From Candidatus Dojkabacteria bacterium UBA2022 (GTDB lineage Bacteria; Patescibacteriota; Dojkabacteria; SC72): 64,000 nt of DNA. The stretch lies in assembly GCA_002335495.1 (NCBI GenBank), contig DDBW01000002.1, positions 21,149 through 85,148 on the forward strand, written 5' to 3'. Positions 26,212 through 34,579 of the stretch are shown in pieces (position 1 is the first letter of the stretch; every line of letters starts with the position of its first letter). A program made the translations under genes and the position numbers. The notes below the pieces were generated by a model that saw nothing but the letters and a program-made list of their open reading frames with translations, searched no databases and was not told the DNA's origin.

Positions 26212-26301
26212 TGGCGGAGAGACAGGGATTCGAACCCTGGGTACAGTTTCCTGTACGAACGCCTTCCAAGCGTTTCCTTTCGACCACTCAGGCATCTCTC
26301 C
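26212..26301 (-). tRNA. tRNA-Ser(GGA)
   Basis: Reads UCC and UCU. The 90-base gene has a 7-bp acceptor (GGAGAGA with TCTCTCC), discriminator G and encoded CCA. The anticodon arm is AACGC-TTGGAAG-GCGTT, with a long serine-type variable arm and T-loop GGTTCGAATCC. Its 5' 14 bases overlap the end of the NUDIX gene on the same strand. Confidence 0.95.
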
Positions 26302-26698
26302 TTAAAATCTTCTGTATTATACACTTAAAACCCTCTGATTTAATAGGGAGAGATAATATTTCATTAAGGTGTACCCATTGTGGGATCCATTCCTCTACCA
26401 TTACTTCAGCGTCTTTAAGAGTAGGTTCCATTCTGTCTCTCCTACCCTCTTCTAGCCTACAAATATAATATAGTTCTACTCTTCTATGTTGTATATCGAA
26501 ATGGATATGTTTTAACTTTGATGCTCTTACCTTTACACCAGTCTCCTCATAGGCTTCACGTTCTGCTCCCTTTGAAAATAGCTCTGGAAAATCCCAGTGT
26601 CCGCCAGGAAGAATATACTTAGTCTCATTCTTCCACGTCTTTTTTATCGATAGTACATGGTCGTTATCAATAACTACCGCTTTCACTGATATATACAT
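26288..26698 (-). CDS. NUDIX hydrolase overlapping tRNA-Ser(GGA)
   Basis: A 136-residue NUDIX protein with a full box: G-HWDFP-E-LFSKGAE-RE-A-Y-EE-T-G-V (about residues 33-55). The GGHWDF lead-in resembles ADP-ribose or nucleoside diphosphate-sugar pyrophosphatases. Substrate unknown. Its last codons (Arg-Asp-Ala-TGA) lie inside the 5' end of tRNA-Ser(GGA), so tRNA maturation would remove its stop codon. The start ATG 26698 has TATAAT six bases upstream and is predicted leaderless. Confidence 0.87.
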   Translation of the reverse strand: MYISVKAVVIDNDHVLSIKKTWKNETKYILPGGHWDFPELFSKGAEREAYEETGVKVRASKLKHIHFDIQHRRVELYYICRLEEGRRDRMEPTLKDAEVMVEEWIPQWVHLNEILSLPIKSEGFKCIIQKILRRDA

Positions 26699-26704
26699 TC
26701 CGTG

Positions 26705-26710
26705 ATTATA
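26705..26710 (-). promoter_or_regulatory. -10 element of the NUDIX-tRNA-Ser unit
   Basis: TATAAT on the minus strand six bases before the NUDIX ATG at 26698. Confidence 0.6.
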
Positions 26711-26723
26711 ACTCTAAAGAGGG

Positions 26724-28745
26724 TTAGTTGGAAATCTCTTTAATGGTTACTATTATTCTCCCCTGTCTATCTGGGAAGTATCTTAACCATTCTGGGAAAT
26801 ACGCTGGAACAAAAGAGGTCTCAGTTTTTTTATCAGTATACTTCATCTTCTGTGCTCTTTTTACTCCATCTTCCCAATCTCTACCCGCAAGCTCCTTGAT
26901 GATCTCGTTCTTGCTTATCTCTGGTTTTACTTCTCCCTTGGCTACTACTTTAATTTTTATCTTATCTCCCTTGGCTTCTTCTACAGTTATTTCTCTTTCA
27001 ATGCTATTATCAAGCACCAATTTTACATTCTTATCCTCGGTTTCAAATAGGTCTTGATCTTGTGCTGACTTGGTTAACACTTCATCCATTTTTGTTTCTA
27101 ATTCGCCCTTCTTGAAATACATTGCACTCCCTTTCACCTCAATAGTCACATTAGCAATATCAGCTTCTGCTCCTACAGGGATGTCAGATTTGGTATTGCC
27201 TTCGACATCGGCTTTAAGAGTGCTCTCTATTATCTCCCATCCGTTATCAGTTCTACTTCTTAGATCATTTTTAACCTCGTCTATAGCTCCCGTCTTTATC
27301 TCCTTAACTAACTTATCTACATCAGCTTGAGATAGTACTGTATACTGTTCCTTCGATCCCCCGGCGAATGCTGATGGGTTATCTGCATTCAACTCCGTTA
27401 CTGAATTGTACCCTGCAATCGTGAAGAAATTTCCTGCGGCTATATTATATTCTTCCCCTACTTGGGTGGCTCTTACCGCGACGTTTTCTTCCCAGATATC
27501 TCCCCCTGTAGCCCCTACTGTTACGGTACTTACAATTTCGTACGTCAAATTTTCCTTTGACGTTACAACTGTTCCTGCAGGAATTGTAACGGGGAGTTTG
27601 GTAATTATATCTGGCCATGCTTTTATTGTGATTACTCCTTCTGCCTTATTACCTCTAAAGGCTTTTCCTGAAGCAGTTACCGACCCGCTGACGCTTTTAG
27701 TCCCCTCTTCTTTTTTTACTGGGACAATTCCATTCTCGTAGTTGAATTCATTTGCTTTTAGATCTCCGTTGAATACTTTTTCAACCGCAACCTCCTTACT
27801 GGTTATATACACGGTAACCTTTGCGAGAGGAGCTAATTCATATACCAACCATAATGCAACTACTAATACCGCTACTAAAGGTGCGATTATTCTAATTGCC
27901 CACTTTTTAGCTGGGGCAGAGGATATTTTTGCGCCAATATTCTTAACTATTTTTTGGAGTGGTGACATGGTAGTTGGTACATTCGCTACTCTGACTGGTA
28001 CTGGCTGCCCAAAGTCTGATTCCTCTTCTTGTTTATCCAGTGTAGAATCCACCTCGTCTGGAAGACTCTTTAAAAAGGCGATGTCTTTTCCTATTAGTGA
28101 TGGTCTTTTTTCATTCTTTGACTTCTTAAAAGCCTCTTTATTGTTATCAATGATATCCTGGTCCAATGCTAATTGTAGTCCACCCTCTTCCACTACTTTA
28201 GCCTCTTTTCTCTCAATGTTGAGTCTTGATCTTTCGAGCGCCTCTTCTATCTTTTTCTGGAACTCAGATTTCTCTTTGGCAGGTTCTTCTGCCACAACCA
28301 GTTCGTCGTCCTCGACCTCCATTTCTATCTCAGTTCTCTCAAGTTCATCTTCTCTTGGTACATATTTTACATTGCTCTTTTGCAACATATCTTGTTTCCC
28401 TTTTGTTCTTCTTCTTAGCCCTTTCTCTGCTTCATTCCAGTATTCCTCTAGGATAGTTCCTGTTGCTTCTGTTACAGTCATGCCTGCCTCTTTTGCATTT
28501 CTGACCCCAACGGGATTTTGTACTATCTGTGCAATTATTGCTTTATTATTCTCGTCTGCAGTATCAAGAAGCACTTTAAGGTTAATGGGACTTATGAGAA
28601 TATCAGTTGGTTCAGTAAAAGTGAGGATTATTTTATCAGCATCGGATAGGGCAATTTTATTTACCACATCAATTAAATCATCCTCTTTATCGATGACAAA
28701 TTTCTCTATTTCGCTTTTGATCTGTTTTATATTTTCGTCTTTCAT
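26724..28745 (-). CDS. Baseplate-J-like membrane protein of CPR type
   Basis: A 673-residue protein. The N-terminal 285 residues are cytosolic and highly charged, beginning with a small domain (ENIKQIKSEIEKFVIDKEDD). One transmembrane helix is near 288-310 (IIAPLVAVLVVALWLVYELA). The extracytoplasmic part contains repeated beta segments similar to baseplate J-like domains (IPAGTVVTSKENLTYEIVST, AGNFFTIAGYNSVTELNADN). Such proteins are common next to pilM-like genes in CPR genomes and are not evidence of a phage. It shares one base with the PilM-like gene (TAATG), so the two are translationally coupled. Confidence 0.7.
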   Translation of the reverse strand: MKDENIKQIKSEIEKFVIDKEDDLIDVVNKIALSDADKIILTFTEPTDILISPINLKVLLDTADENNKAIIAQIVQNPVGVRNAKEAGMTVTEATGTILEEYWNEAEKGLRRRTKGKQDMLQKSNVKYVPREDELERTEIEMEVEDDELVVAEEPAKEKSEFQKKIEEALERSRLNIERKEAKVVEEGGLQLALDQDIIDNNKEAFKKSKNEKRPSLIGKDIAFLKSLPDEVDSTLDKQEEESDFGQPVPVRVANVPTTMSPLQKIVKNIGAKISSAPAKKWAIRIIAPLVAVLVVALWLVYELAPLAKVTVYITSKEVAVEKVFNGDLKANEFNYENGIVPVKKEEGTKSVSGSVTASGKAFRGNKAEGVITIKAWPDIITKLPVTIPAGTVVTSKENLTYEIVSTVTVGATGGDIWEENVAVRATQVGEEYNIAAGNFFTIAGYNSVTELNADNPSAFAGGSKEQYTVLSQADVDKLVKEIKTGAIDEVKNDLRSRTDNGWEIIESTLKADVEGNTKSDIPVGAEADIANVTIEVKGSAMYFKKGELETKMDEVLTKSAQDQDLFETEDKNVKLVLDNSIEREITVEEAKGDKIKIKVVAKGEVKPEISKNEIIKELAGRDWEDGVKRAQKMKYTDKKTETSFVPAYFPEWLRYFPDRQGRIIVTIKEISN

Positions 28746-29992
28746 TAGCTACTATATTTACCTGAATTAGCAATTTTATCAAGGGCAAACAAAGTTAAGG
28801 AGGCGGGAGTGATATCGTATGTGTGGTTTAAGTCTCCACTTTCGTCAATAATATTGTCTAGTTTATCTGGATGTATAATCTCAATCTTAGGTACCGATGC
28901 GAATGGAAGAAGTTTGGTCCAAGGGAATTCCATCATTACTTCCTTAATTTCAGGTAGCAATGCACCTCCCCCGCAGAGGTATATTTTACTAGGTAGTGAT
29001 TCCAGCTCATCGGCAACCTCAAGGGATGATTTAAGGGCTTTCATCCAAACCTGAGATGTAGGATACATAACCTTTTTAACCTGTTTACCGAGCTTATCGT
29101 CAAGCTCGCCTTCTGCATATTTAACCTTCCTCAGTTCTGCATGTCTGTAATCAAGGTTAAGAGCTTTTGCTAATTGTTTTGTGAATACTCGCCCTCCGAA
29201 GGCGTACATCTGGGTATCCACTACACTCCCTCTTTGAACTACAGCCACATCTGATGTCCCTCCTCCAATATCAACAAATATTCCGGAGAAATCCTTAGAG
29301 CGGGCTCCTCTGAATGCTCTGGCTACAGCAAACGGTTGGGATACTATTCCTAGAAGGTTTAAGGAGAGAGATTTTGCTACATTCTGTAGTGCACTTGTAT
29401 ATGTTTTAGGTGCAAACGATGCGTAGAAGTATAGTTTTACATCCTTGCCTCTAAATCCTACTAGTGAATCTACACTCATTCCCCCTATCTCCATTCCAGT
29501 TATTGTTACATGAAGAATATCGATATCTTCATTTACCAACCCAGTTCTTCTTGCAAGATCTTCTTTGCCTGATTCCAGTATTTTGTTGTGTATTCTCGAG
29601 ATAATATCAGCTTGCTCTTTAGTGGTTACTTCTTCGTTAAATTTCTCTTCTCTCTCGTAGTTAACGATTATTGATACTCCTTGTATATATTCACCTGCTA
29701 TTCCCATCACAATATGCTTTGGGAGTTTAACCTCTTCCAGCCCATCTGAAATTTCGCGCATAGCTAACCTACAATTCTCAAGAACTGTATTAAGGTTCAT
29801 AATCATTCCCTTATCCATTGCATTTTGCTGCTGTTGGATACGCGCAACTTTTTCAACAACAATTTTGCCTTCCTCGTTAATATTAAAAAGGATTGCTTTA
29901 AGTACTTCTGTCCCAATATCAAGGGCAACTACTCGCTCGTCCTTTTCAACTTTCTTCTCAGATTTTTTTATGAGGTTTGGCAGTTTAATCAT
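28745..29992 (-). CDS. PilM/FtsA-like actin-fold ATPase
   Basis: A 415-residue protein of the actin/Hsp70 ATPase superfamily. It has phosphate-1 VVALDIGTEVLKAILFN, an SHS2-like insertion, phosphate-2 GIFVDIGGGTSDVAVVQ and the adenosine-binding IYLCGGGALLPEIKEVM. PilM proteins sit on the inner face of the membrane and anchor the type IV pilus alignment complex through PilN. Here it is coupled to a baseplate-J-like protein, while PilN/PilO are 11 kb away. TATACT with a TGA extension eight bases upstream supports the ATG at 29992. Confidence 0.82.
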   Translation of the reverse strand: MIKLPNLIKKSEKKVEKDERVVALDIGTEVLKAILFNINEEGKIVVEKVARIQQQQNAMDKGMIMNLNTVLENCRLAMREISDGLEEVKLPKHIVMGIAGEYIQGVSIIVNYEREEKFNEEVTTKEQADIISRIHNKILESGKEDLARRTGLVNEDIDILHVTITGMEIGGMSVDSLVGFRGKDVKLYFYASFAPKTYTSALQNVAKSLSLNLLGIVSQPFAVARAFRGARSKDFSGIFVDIGGGTSDVAVVQRGSVVDTQMYAFGGRVFTKQLAKALNLDYRHAELRKVKYAEGELDDKLGKQVKKVMYPTSQVWMKALKSSLEVADELESLPSKIYLCGGGALLPEIKEVMMEFPWTKLLPFASVPKIEIIHPDKLDNIIDESGDLNHTYDITPASLTLFALDKIANSGKYSS

Positions 29993-30000
29993 ACTGTTTC

Positions 30001-30006
30001 AGTATA
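30001..30006 (-). promoter_or_regulatory. Extended -10 element of the PilM-like gene
   Basis: TGA-TATACT on the minus strand, eight bases before ATG 29992. The TGA is also the stop codon of the upstream GT2 gene. Confidence 0.55.
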
Positions 30007-31584
30007 TCATTTTTTTATTGAAACTTTCTCTGTCGCATAGTGATTCTTTTTGACTCCCTTCCCTACCATCATCTCTGTTTGAGCTTGTACGTATGGTATG
30101 AAAGCAAACGTTAGCATATTGACTGTTACTACAAAGGTTTCCAGCATATCGAGGAACTTTCTAAAGATACTCCACTCATGAGGTGTTGGGGATATTTTGG
30201 TACGGATTATATATATAGGTATGTTTAGGAACATTACCGAGGTTAGTATTGCACTCATAATTCTCGGAAGGTTGTATGAGGCTGAGCTGTATTTAAACTC
30301 TGGACTTATTATAGTCAATATTGGGATTCCTAGTGTCAGTAGGTACACAACTGTTTTTAGAATCATCCTATCGTCAAACATCGTTAGGATTATTCTAAGC
30401 TTTCTCAAAAATGGAATTCTGTTGTTTTTATACAATCCTGCAAAAGTCATAGGGAATACTATTCCTCCCCACCCCCATCTTAACTGCTGTTTATACAGTG
30501 ATTTATGGGTTTTTATAAAGGTCGCGTTTTCCACGGCATCGTTATATGTAGGGATGTATACTTCTTCTCCTCCAAAGTCCCCGTCGAATCTGATTAAGGC
30601 GTTGTAGTAGAAGGCGGTGTCGTCGTTTGGAATCTGAGGATCCCAGTAGCCAACGTCATCTACGGTTTTGAGATTTACAACATATGACGACCAGGTCTCG
30701 TTTATCTTCTTTGCAAATACCCATTGGTGCATGACTGCTAAAGTCAAGAAGCTAGAGAATGTTCTTATTAATGTAGGGACCCTATATAGGTTGTTGTTGA
30801 AATTATGAACGGCGGTTGCGTAGAACTTTCTAAGTCTATTCGGATTATTCAGGTATTTATATGTTATGGATGACATATATTTAGGGTGAGGGCGCAAATC
30901 GCTGTCACATGTAATCAATAGGTATTCTTCAAGCTTCTCTCCTCTGCTTTTTACTAGCTCACTGAAGTGTCTGCCCGACCAATTAATGTTGGGATTTTTT
31001 ACACCAACCACCTCCCCCTCTATATCCTGGGGGTGTATATATTTGATCATCTCCCTAAATACTCCCTTATATTTCCTTTCCAAATGCTCAATATTATCTT
31101 TGATACTTTCGTAGAATCTCTCTTCTAGAGCAAACACTAGAGATATCTTATCTGCACCAATATCTTGAGCCGCCCATGCATCAAGAGATGGTTCTAATAC
31201 ATCTAGACCTTCTGATGTAACCGGGAAGAGAAATGCATACTTAACCTCTTTGCGTGGAAGATTTTCCTGATCCATTTTTGCAACCCAGTCTATTGAAGTT
31301 TCTTTAATATATCTTCGATATGCAATGATTATTGCTGTTACGAATTTGAAACCTTTCAGCGCCCAATATACCGTTAAAAATGCAATATATCCCACTAAAA
31401 TTTCTGGATACCCAAGAAACCCTACGGCAAACGGTAGTAATAGGAAGAACCAGGTTATTACTCCTGGAATGGCCTCAAATACCTTGGTGTACCATCGCGG
31501 TACTCCTATTGGATACCCATTTTCACGGTCAATGGGTCTTAGGTGTTGAGGTTTAATAACCGCTACCTTTGTTCCCTTATCCAT
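30007..31584 (-). CDS. Membrane-bound processive GT2-family glycosyltransferase
   Basis: A 525-residue GT-A enzyme. Two N-terminal helices (about 35-90) precede the catalytic domain, which has a DxD-type motif CDSDLRPHP, a TVDDVGYWDPQIPNDD acid cluster and the QQLRWGWGG (QxxRW-like) motif. About four C-terminal helices follow. This is the plan of cellulose/hyaluronan-synthase-like enzymes that polymerise sugars and pass them through the membrane; product unknown. ATG 31584 lies one base after the RNase J stop; TTG 31593 is less likely. Probably co-transcribed with RNase J. Confidence 0.85.
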   Translation of the reverse strand: MDKGTKVAVIKPQHLRPIDRENGYPIGVPRWYTKVFEAIPGVITWFFLLLPFAVGFLGYPEILVGYIAFLTVYWALKGFKFVTAIIIAYRRYIKETSIDWVAKMDQENLPRKEVKYAFLFPVTSEGLDVLEPSLDAWAAQDIGADKISLVFALEERFYESIKDNIEHLERKYKGVFREMIKYIHPQDIEGEVVGVKNPNINWSGRHFSELVKSRGEKLEEYLLITCDSDLRPHPKYMSSITYKYLNNPNRLRKFYATAVHNFNNNLYRVPTLIRTFSSFLTLAVMHQWVFAKKINETWSSYVVNLKTVDDVGYWDPQIPNDDTAFYYNALIRFDGDFGGEEVYIPTYNDAVENATFIKTHKSLYKQQLRWGWGGIVFPMTFAGLYKNNRIPFLRKLRIILTMFDDRMILKTVVYLLTLGIPILTIISPEFKYSSASYNLPRIMSAILTSVMFLNIPIYIIRTKISPTPHEWSIFRKFLDMLETFVVTVNMLTFAFIPYVQAQTEMMVGKGVKKNHYATEKVSIKK

Positions 31585-31585
31585 A

Positions 31586-33259
31586 CTAAACAATAACGGG
31601 TAATATTATTGGCTCACGTTCCGTTAGCTTGTAAATATATTTTCGAGTTCTTCTCTCTATCTCTGCTATTAAATCGTCCTCGCTCGCTTTTCGCTTCTTC
31701 CATTTATCCATCCATTCTCTATGTGTATCCATACAGATAGTTTCAATCTCTTTAAGAAGTTTCTGTGAGGTTTTCATGTATACAAATCCTCTTGATACAA
31801 ATCGTGGTCGTGACATAAATCTCTTATCTCTCTGGTTTAGGTTCATCACTATAATGAACATCCCATATTCAGCAAGTTGAGCTCTGTCTTTTAGAACAAT
31901 ATCTCCTGTATCCCCCACTCCGAGTCCATCTATTAGGATTGGTTTGGATTCTACTTTAACCCCTCTTCGCACTTCCCCTTTACTGATAACCCAAGTTTGT
32001 CCATCTTCTGTAAGCATTACCTTGTTAGGATCATGTCCCCATTTTACATAATTCTTTTTACCCTGATACCTATATGTTAAGGATCCGTGGACTGGCATAA
32101 TGTACTTAGGTTGGATCATGTCATTAAGGATTTTCATATCTTCTTTTAATCCATGCCCACTGGAATGTACGCTTGCTTCAGAGTTGTTGATCAGTTCTAT
32201 TCCTTGGGTTATTAATCCGTCTGTCATTTTTTCAATTTTCTCTCCGTTTCCTGGAACTTCTGAGGCCGACATAATTACCAAATCCCCCGGTTTTGCTTTG
32301 AGATACTTATGTTCACGCATTGCTAGCCTGTTTAGAGCTGCATATCTTTCTCCCTGGCTCCCTGTTGAAAGAATTAAAATTTTATCGTCAGGATATTTCC
32401 CAATACTAAATTCAGGAACAAATATATCATCAGGAACATCTATATATTTATATTGTCTTGCGACCCTTATTGTTGTGTGTAAGCTTCTTCCTGAAAGGAC
32501 GACTTTTCTTCCTGTCTCCTGTGCAATCTTTATGACAGAAGCGAGTCTAGTTACTAGAGATGCAAAGGCGGCAACAATAACTCTTCCTTTATGGTTTTTA
32601 ATGATATCTCTAGTTGTCTGTACCGCAATTGATTCTGCAAGAGCTCTACCTTCTCTATATACATTGGTACTGTCGTATAGGGCAACGTCAACTTTCCCTT
32701 TAAGGGCTTTCATTGCTTCTACATCCATTAACTCCTCATCAATTTTATAGTCTCCAGAGAAGAATATAGTACCTGCGGGGGTACTTACATATATTGAGTA
32801 TGAGTCTGGAATGCTGTGAGTGGTCGTAATATATTGGATGTTGAAGTTTGAAATTTTGAAATTGGATGTTTTATTTATTTCTACAAATTTAACTTTTTTA
32901 TCCAATCCTTTCTCTTCTAACTTCTCTTTTAGTATTGCAAGTCCAAAGGGTCCTCCATAGATGGTTGGGAAGCCTAGGTCTTCAATTATATAGGGAATTG
33001 CTCCTATGTGGTCTAAGTGGCCGTGAGTGAGGAGGATTCCTTTAATATGTTTCTTCTTTGCTTTGAGTTCCTTCATGTTTGGAATCAAATAATCGATTCC
33101 ATACATCTCTTGCCCGGGGAAAGAAAATCCCGCGTCTATAATCAGTATATCTCCTTTATATTCGATATAGTTACAGTTTCTACCTCCTGTTTCGTTCGTA
33201 CCAGAAAGGGTACAGAGAGTGAGGTTATCCTCTCTTTCTTTTCTATTAAAATACTTCAT
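31586..33259 (-). CDS. rnj: Ribonuclease J
   Basis: A 557-residue metallo-beta-lactamase/beta-CASP ribonuclease for mRNA turnover and rRNA maturation, with endo- and 5'-exonuclease activities in the family. Zinc motif HGHLDHIGAIP lies near residue 80. Further metal ligands are in TTHSIPDS and FSGDYKID, and the beta-CASP domain ends with SSGHGLKEDM and PVHGSL. The C-terminal domain is shorter than in some species, but the length is normal (about 550). TATAAT with a TGC extension lies seven bases before ATG 33259. Confidence 0.95.
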   Translation of the reverse strand: MKYFNRKEREDNLTLCTLSGTNETGGRNCNYIEYKGDILIIDAGFSFPGQEMYGIDYLIPNMKELKAKKKHIKGILLTHGHLDHIGAIPYIIEDLGFPTIYGGPFGLAILKEKLEEKGLDKKVKFVEINKTSNFKISNFNIQYITTTHSIPDSYSIYVSTPAGTIFFSGDYKIDEELMDVEAMKALKGKVDVALYDSTNVYREGRALAESIAVQTTRDIIKNHKGRVIVAAFASLVTRLASVIKIAQETGRKVVLSGRSLHTTIRVARQYKYIDVPDDIFVPEFSIGKYPDDKILILSTGSQGERYAALNRLAMREHKYLKAKPGDLVIMSASEVPGNGEKIEKMTDGLITQGIELINNSEASVHSSGHGLKEDMKILNDMIQPKYIMPVHGSLTYRYQGKKNYVKWGHDPNKVMLTEDGQTWVISKGEVRRGVKVESKPILIDGLGVGDTGDIVLKDRAQLAEYGMFIIVMNLNQRDKRFMSRPRFVSRGFVYMKTSQKLLKEIETICMDTHREWMDKWKKRKASEDDLIAEIERRTRKYIYKLTEREPIILPVIV

Positions 33260-33266
33260 ATGAGGT

Positions 33267-33272
33267 ATTATA
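33267..33272 (-). promoter_or_regulatory. Extended -10 element of the RNase J gene
   Basis: TGC-TATAAT on the minus strand, seven bases before ATG 33259, predicting a leaderless start. Confidence 0.6.
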
Positions 33273-33313
33273 GCATTAATATCCTCTATGTAATTAATAG
33301 AATAAATTTTGAA

Positions 33314-33975
33314 TTATGAAAGTCCCATATTCAGTTTATGGTTTTCTGAGTTATTAAGTAGTTTGTGAGTTATTATCAATTGAATTAGCTTCTCCAAGTC
33401 TTTTTGAGTGATATTCTCCGGGACGAGTTGGGTTAAACCCATGTATGCAGGAATGTTCGACTTTTCCCCTGTGTAATTAATTCTGCGAATACCAGTGACG
33501 TTAGACGCACTATTGCTCTATTTGTTTCATTGGCAATTTCAGGAGGTAAGATCAGAGATATTATTCTTTCTTGAACAGCTTCAAATGCTAAATATCTATT
33601 TAGGGTTAACGCGGGAAAGTTAAAGGCCATAGTCATTGCCGATTTCTCTTGAATGGCATCTAATACTTCCTTATACTCAATTGATGTATTTCTTCCAATA
33701 ATTAAAGAATACATAGCGAGTATCTCAACTAACCCTACTGTCTCTCCCATCTCACGAATGAAGACTCCTCTTTCATACAAAACATTTCTATCTTCGTTAT
33801 GCTCGTAGCCATATCTTTCTCCGTAAAATAGTTGAAAGCCAATTGTTGCAAAGGTGGTTATAAATAGTTCATGTATCTTTTCTTCGCTTTCAAGTATGTC
33901 AGCACACTGCATTCCAACTCTTTCGTCATCGAATCCGGCTACTGTAAATACTCTTTCTCTTTGACTTATTGCCAT
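33314..33975 (-). pseudogene. Unknown protein gene with a 3' frameshift
   Basis: From ATG 33975 the frame is protein-like to about NETNRAIVRLT. It then ends after an atypical tail (KSRTFLHTWV) at 33433. In the frame shifted by -1, the minus strand is open from about 33510 to a TAA at 33316-33314. That frame reads VTGIRRINYTGEKSNIPAYM, then GLTQLVPENITQKDLEKLIQ, which looks like normal protein. The likely original product is about 220 residues, helical and soluble, with no recognised domain. The break is within about 33480-33515. Mutation and sequencing error both fit; if the frame is real as given, the gene is 33433-33975. Confidence 0.5.
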
Positions 33976-33995
33976 ATCATATAGACTCTATAATA

Positions 33996-34517
33996 TTAAA
34001 ACTTTTCTGGCGGTGTAAACGACTCCTCAAAAGTACTCCTATGCTCTTTCTGTTGGAATATTGCATTAAGTATTCCTTCGTAATCATCTCCTGTCATATT
34101 AATAAAATCATCGCTTTGTATTGCTGCTCCCAATGTAGGAAAAAGGTGCTGAGAGTCGTATGATTTTCGCTCGTTTTCAATTGTCATTGGCCTTCCGAGA
34201 GTGTTTCTTTGCGCCATCCGTATAACTGCTTCCTCGTCTTCATTCCCATTCATTATTTCTATTGAGTACATTCTACATACTGAGAATGTATATCCCTGTT
34301 CCTCCCTTTTTATTACAATATATGCGTGTTGAGTTACTTGAGTTCTACTATCCGTAGAAGCAATAATATAGTGGTCGCCATGCCTTACCATTTTAACCAA
34401 TTCCAAATCGTCCATCGTAGGGACTTCATGTCCTCTCAATGTATTTTCTGCAATATCGGTTACTAGTATCTCTTTCTTCACTTCCACTGGTAACTCCAAA
34501 AATCTAGCGTATCTCAT
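33996..34517 (-). CDS. Unknown soluble protein, 173 residues
   Basis: No family recognised. It is acidic, without membrane segments. The central part (ELVKMVRHGDHYIIASTDSR) has a beta-sheet-like pattern that loosely recalls the unknown protein at 1101-1508. The C-terminus is low in hydrophobics and ends SFTPPEKF. Start set at ATG 34517 (MRYARFLELPVEVKKEILVT) because the longer frame to 34640 would overlap the divergent regulator gene. It lies 20 bases upstream of the frameshifted unknown gene and probably shares its transcript. Confidence 0.55.
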   Translation of the reverse strand: MRYARFLELPVEVKKEILVTDIAENTLRGHEVPTMDDLELVKMVRHGDHYIIASTDSRTQVTQHAYIVIKREEQGYTFSVCRMYSIEIMNGNEDEEAVIRMAQRNTLGRPMTIENERKSYDSQHLFPTLGAAIQSDDFINMTGDDYEGILNAIFQQKEHRSTFEESFTPPEKF

Positions 34518-34567
34518 ATTTAATAAGTTTGTATAAATAAATATGAATATTATAGGCTTATTTGTGG

Positions 34568-34573
34568 TATAAT
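34568..34573 (+). promoter_or_regulatory. Extended -10 element of the winged-helix regulator
   Basis: TGG-TATAAT, six bases before the ATG at 34580. The upstream TTG at 34562 that opens the reading frame would lie before this element and is rejected. Confidence 0.6.
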
Positions 34574-34579
34574 CTTGAC

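Noticed and set aside
26195..26287. Upstream extension of the HAD hydrolase frame
   Set aside because: The extension translates tRNA-Ser(GGA); ATG 26194 gives the normal HAD N-terminus.
26724..28745. Evidence of a prophage or contractile injection system from the baseplate-J-like domain
   Set aside because: No other tail, capsid, integrase or lysis genes are present, and this domain is common in chromosomal CPR envelope proteins.
27742..28770. 342-residue open frame on the plus strand opposite the baseplate-J-like gene
   Set aside because: Its composition is Ser/Thr-rich antisense sequence, it has no promoter or homologous motif, and the minus-strand frame is clearly coding.
32100..32750. 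216-residue plus-strand open frame
   Set aside because: Lies wholly inside the RNase J gene, whose catalytic motifs fix the minus-strand frame.
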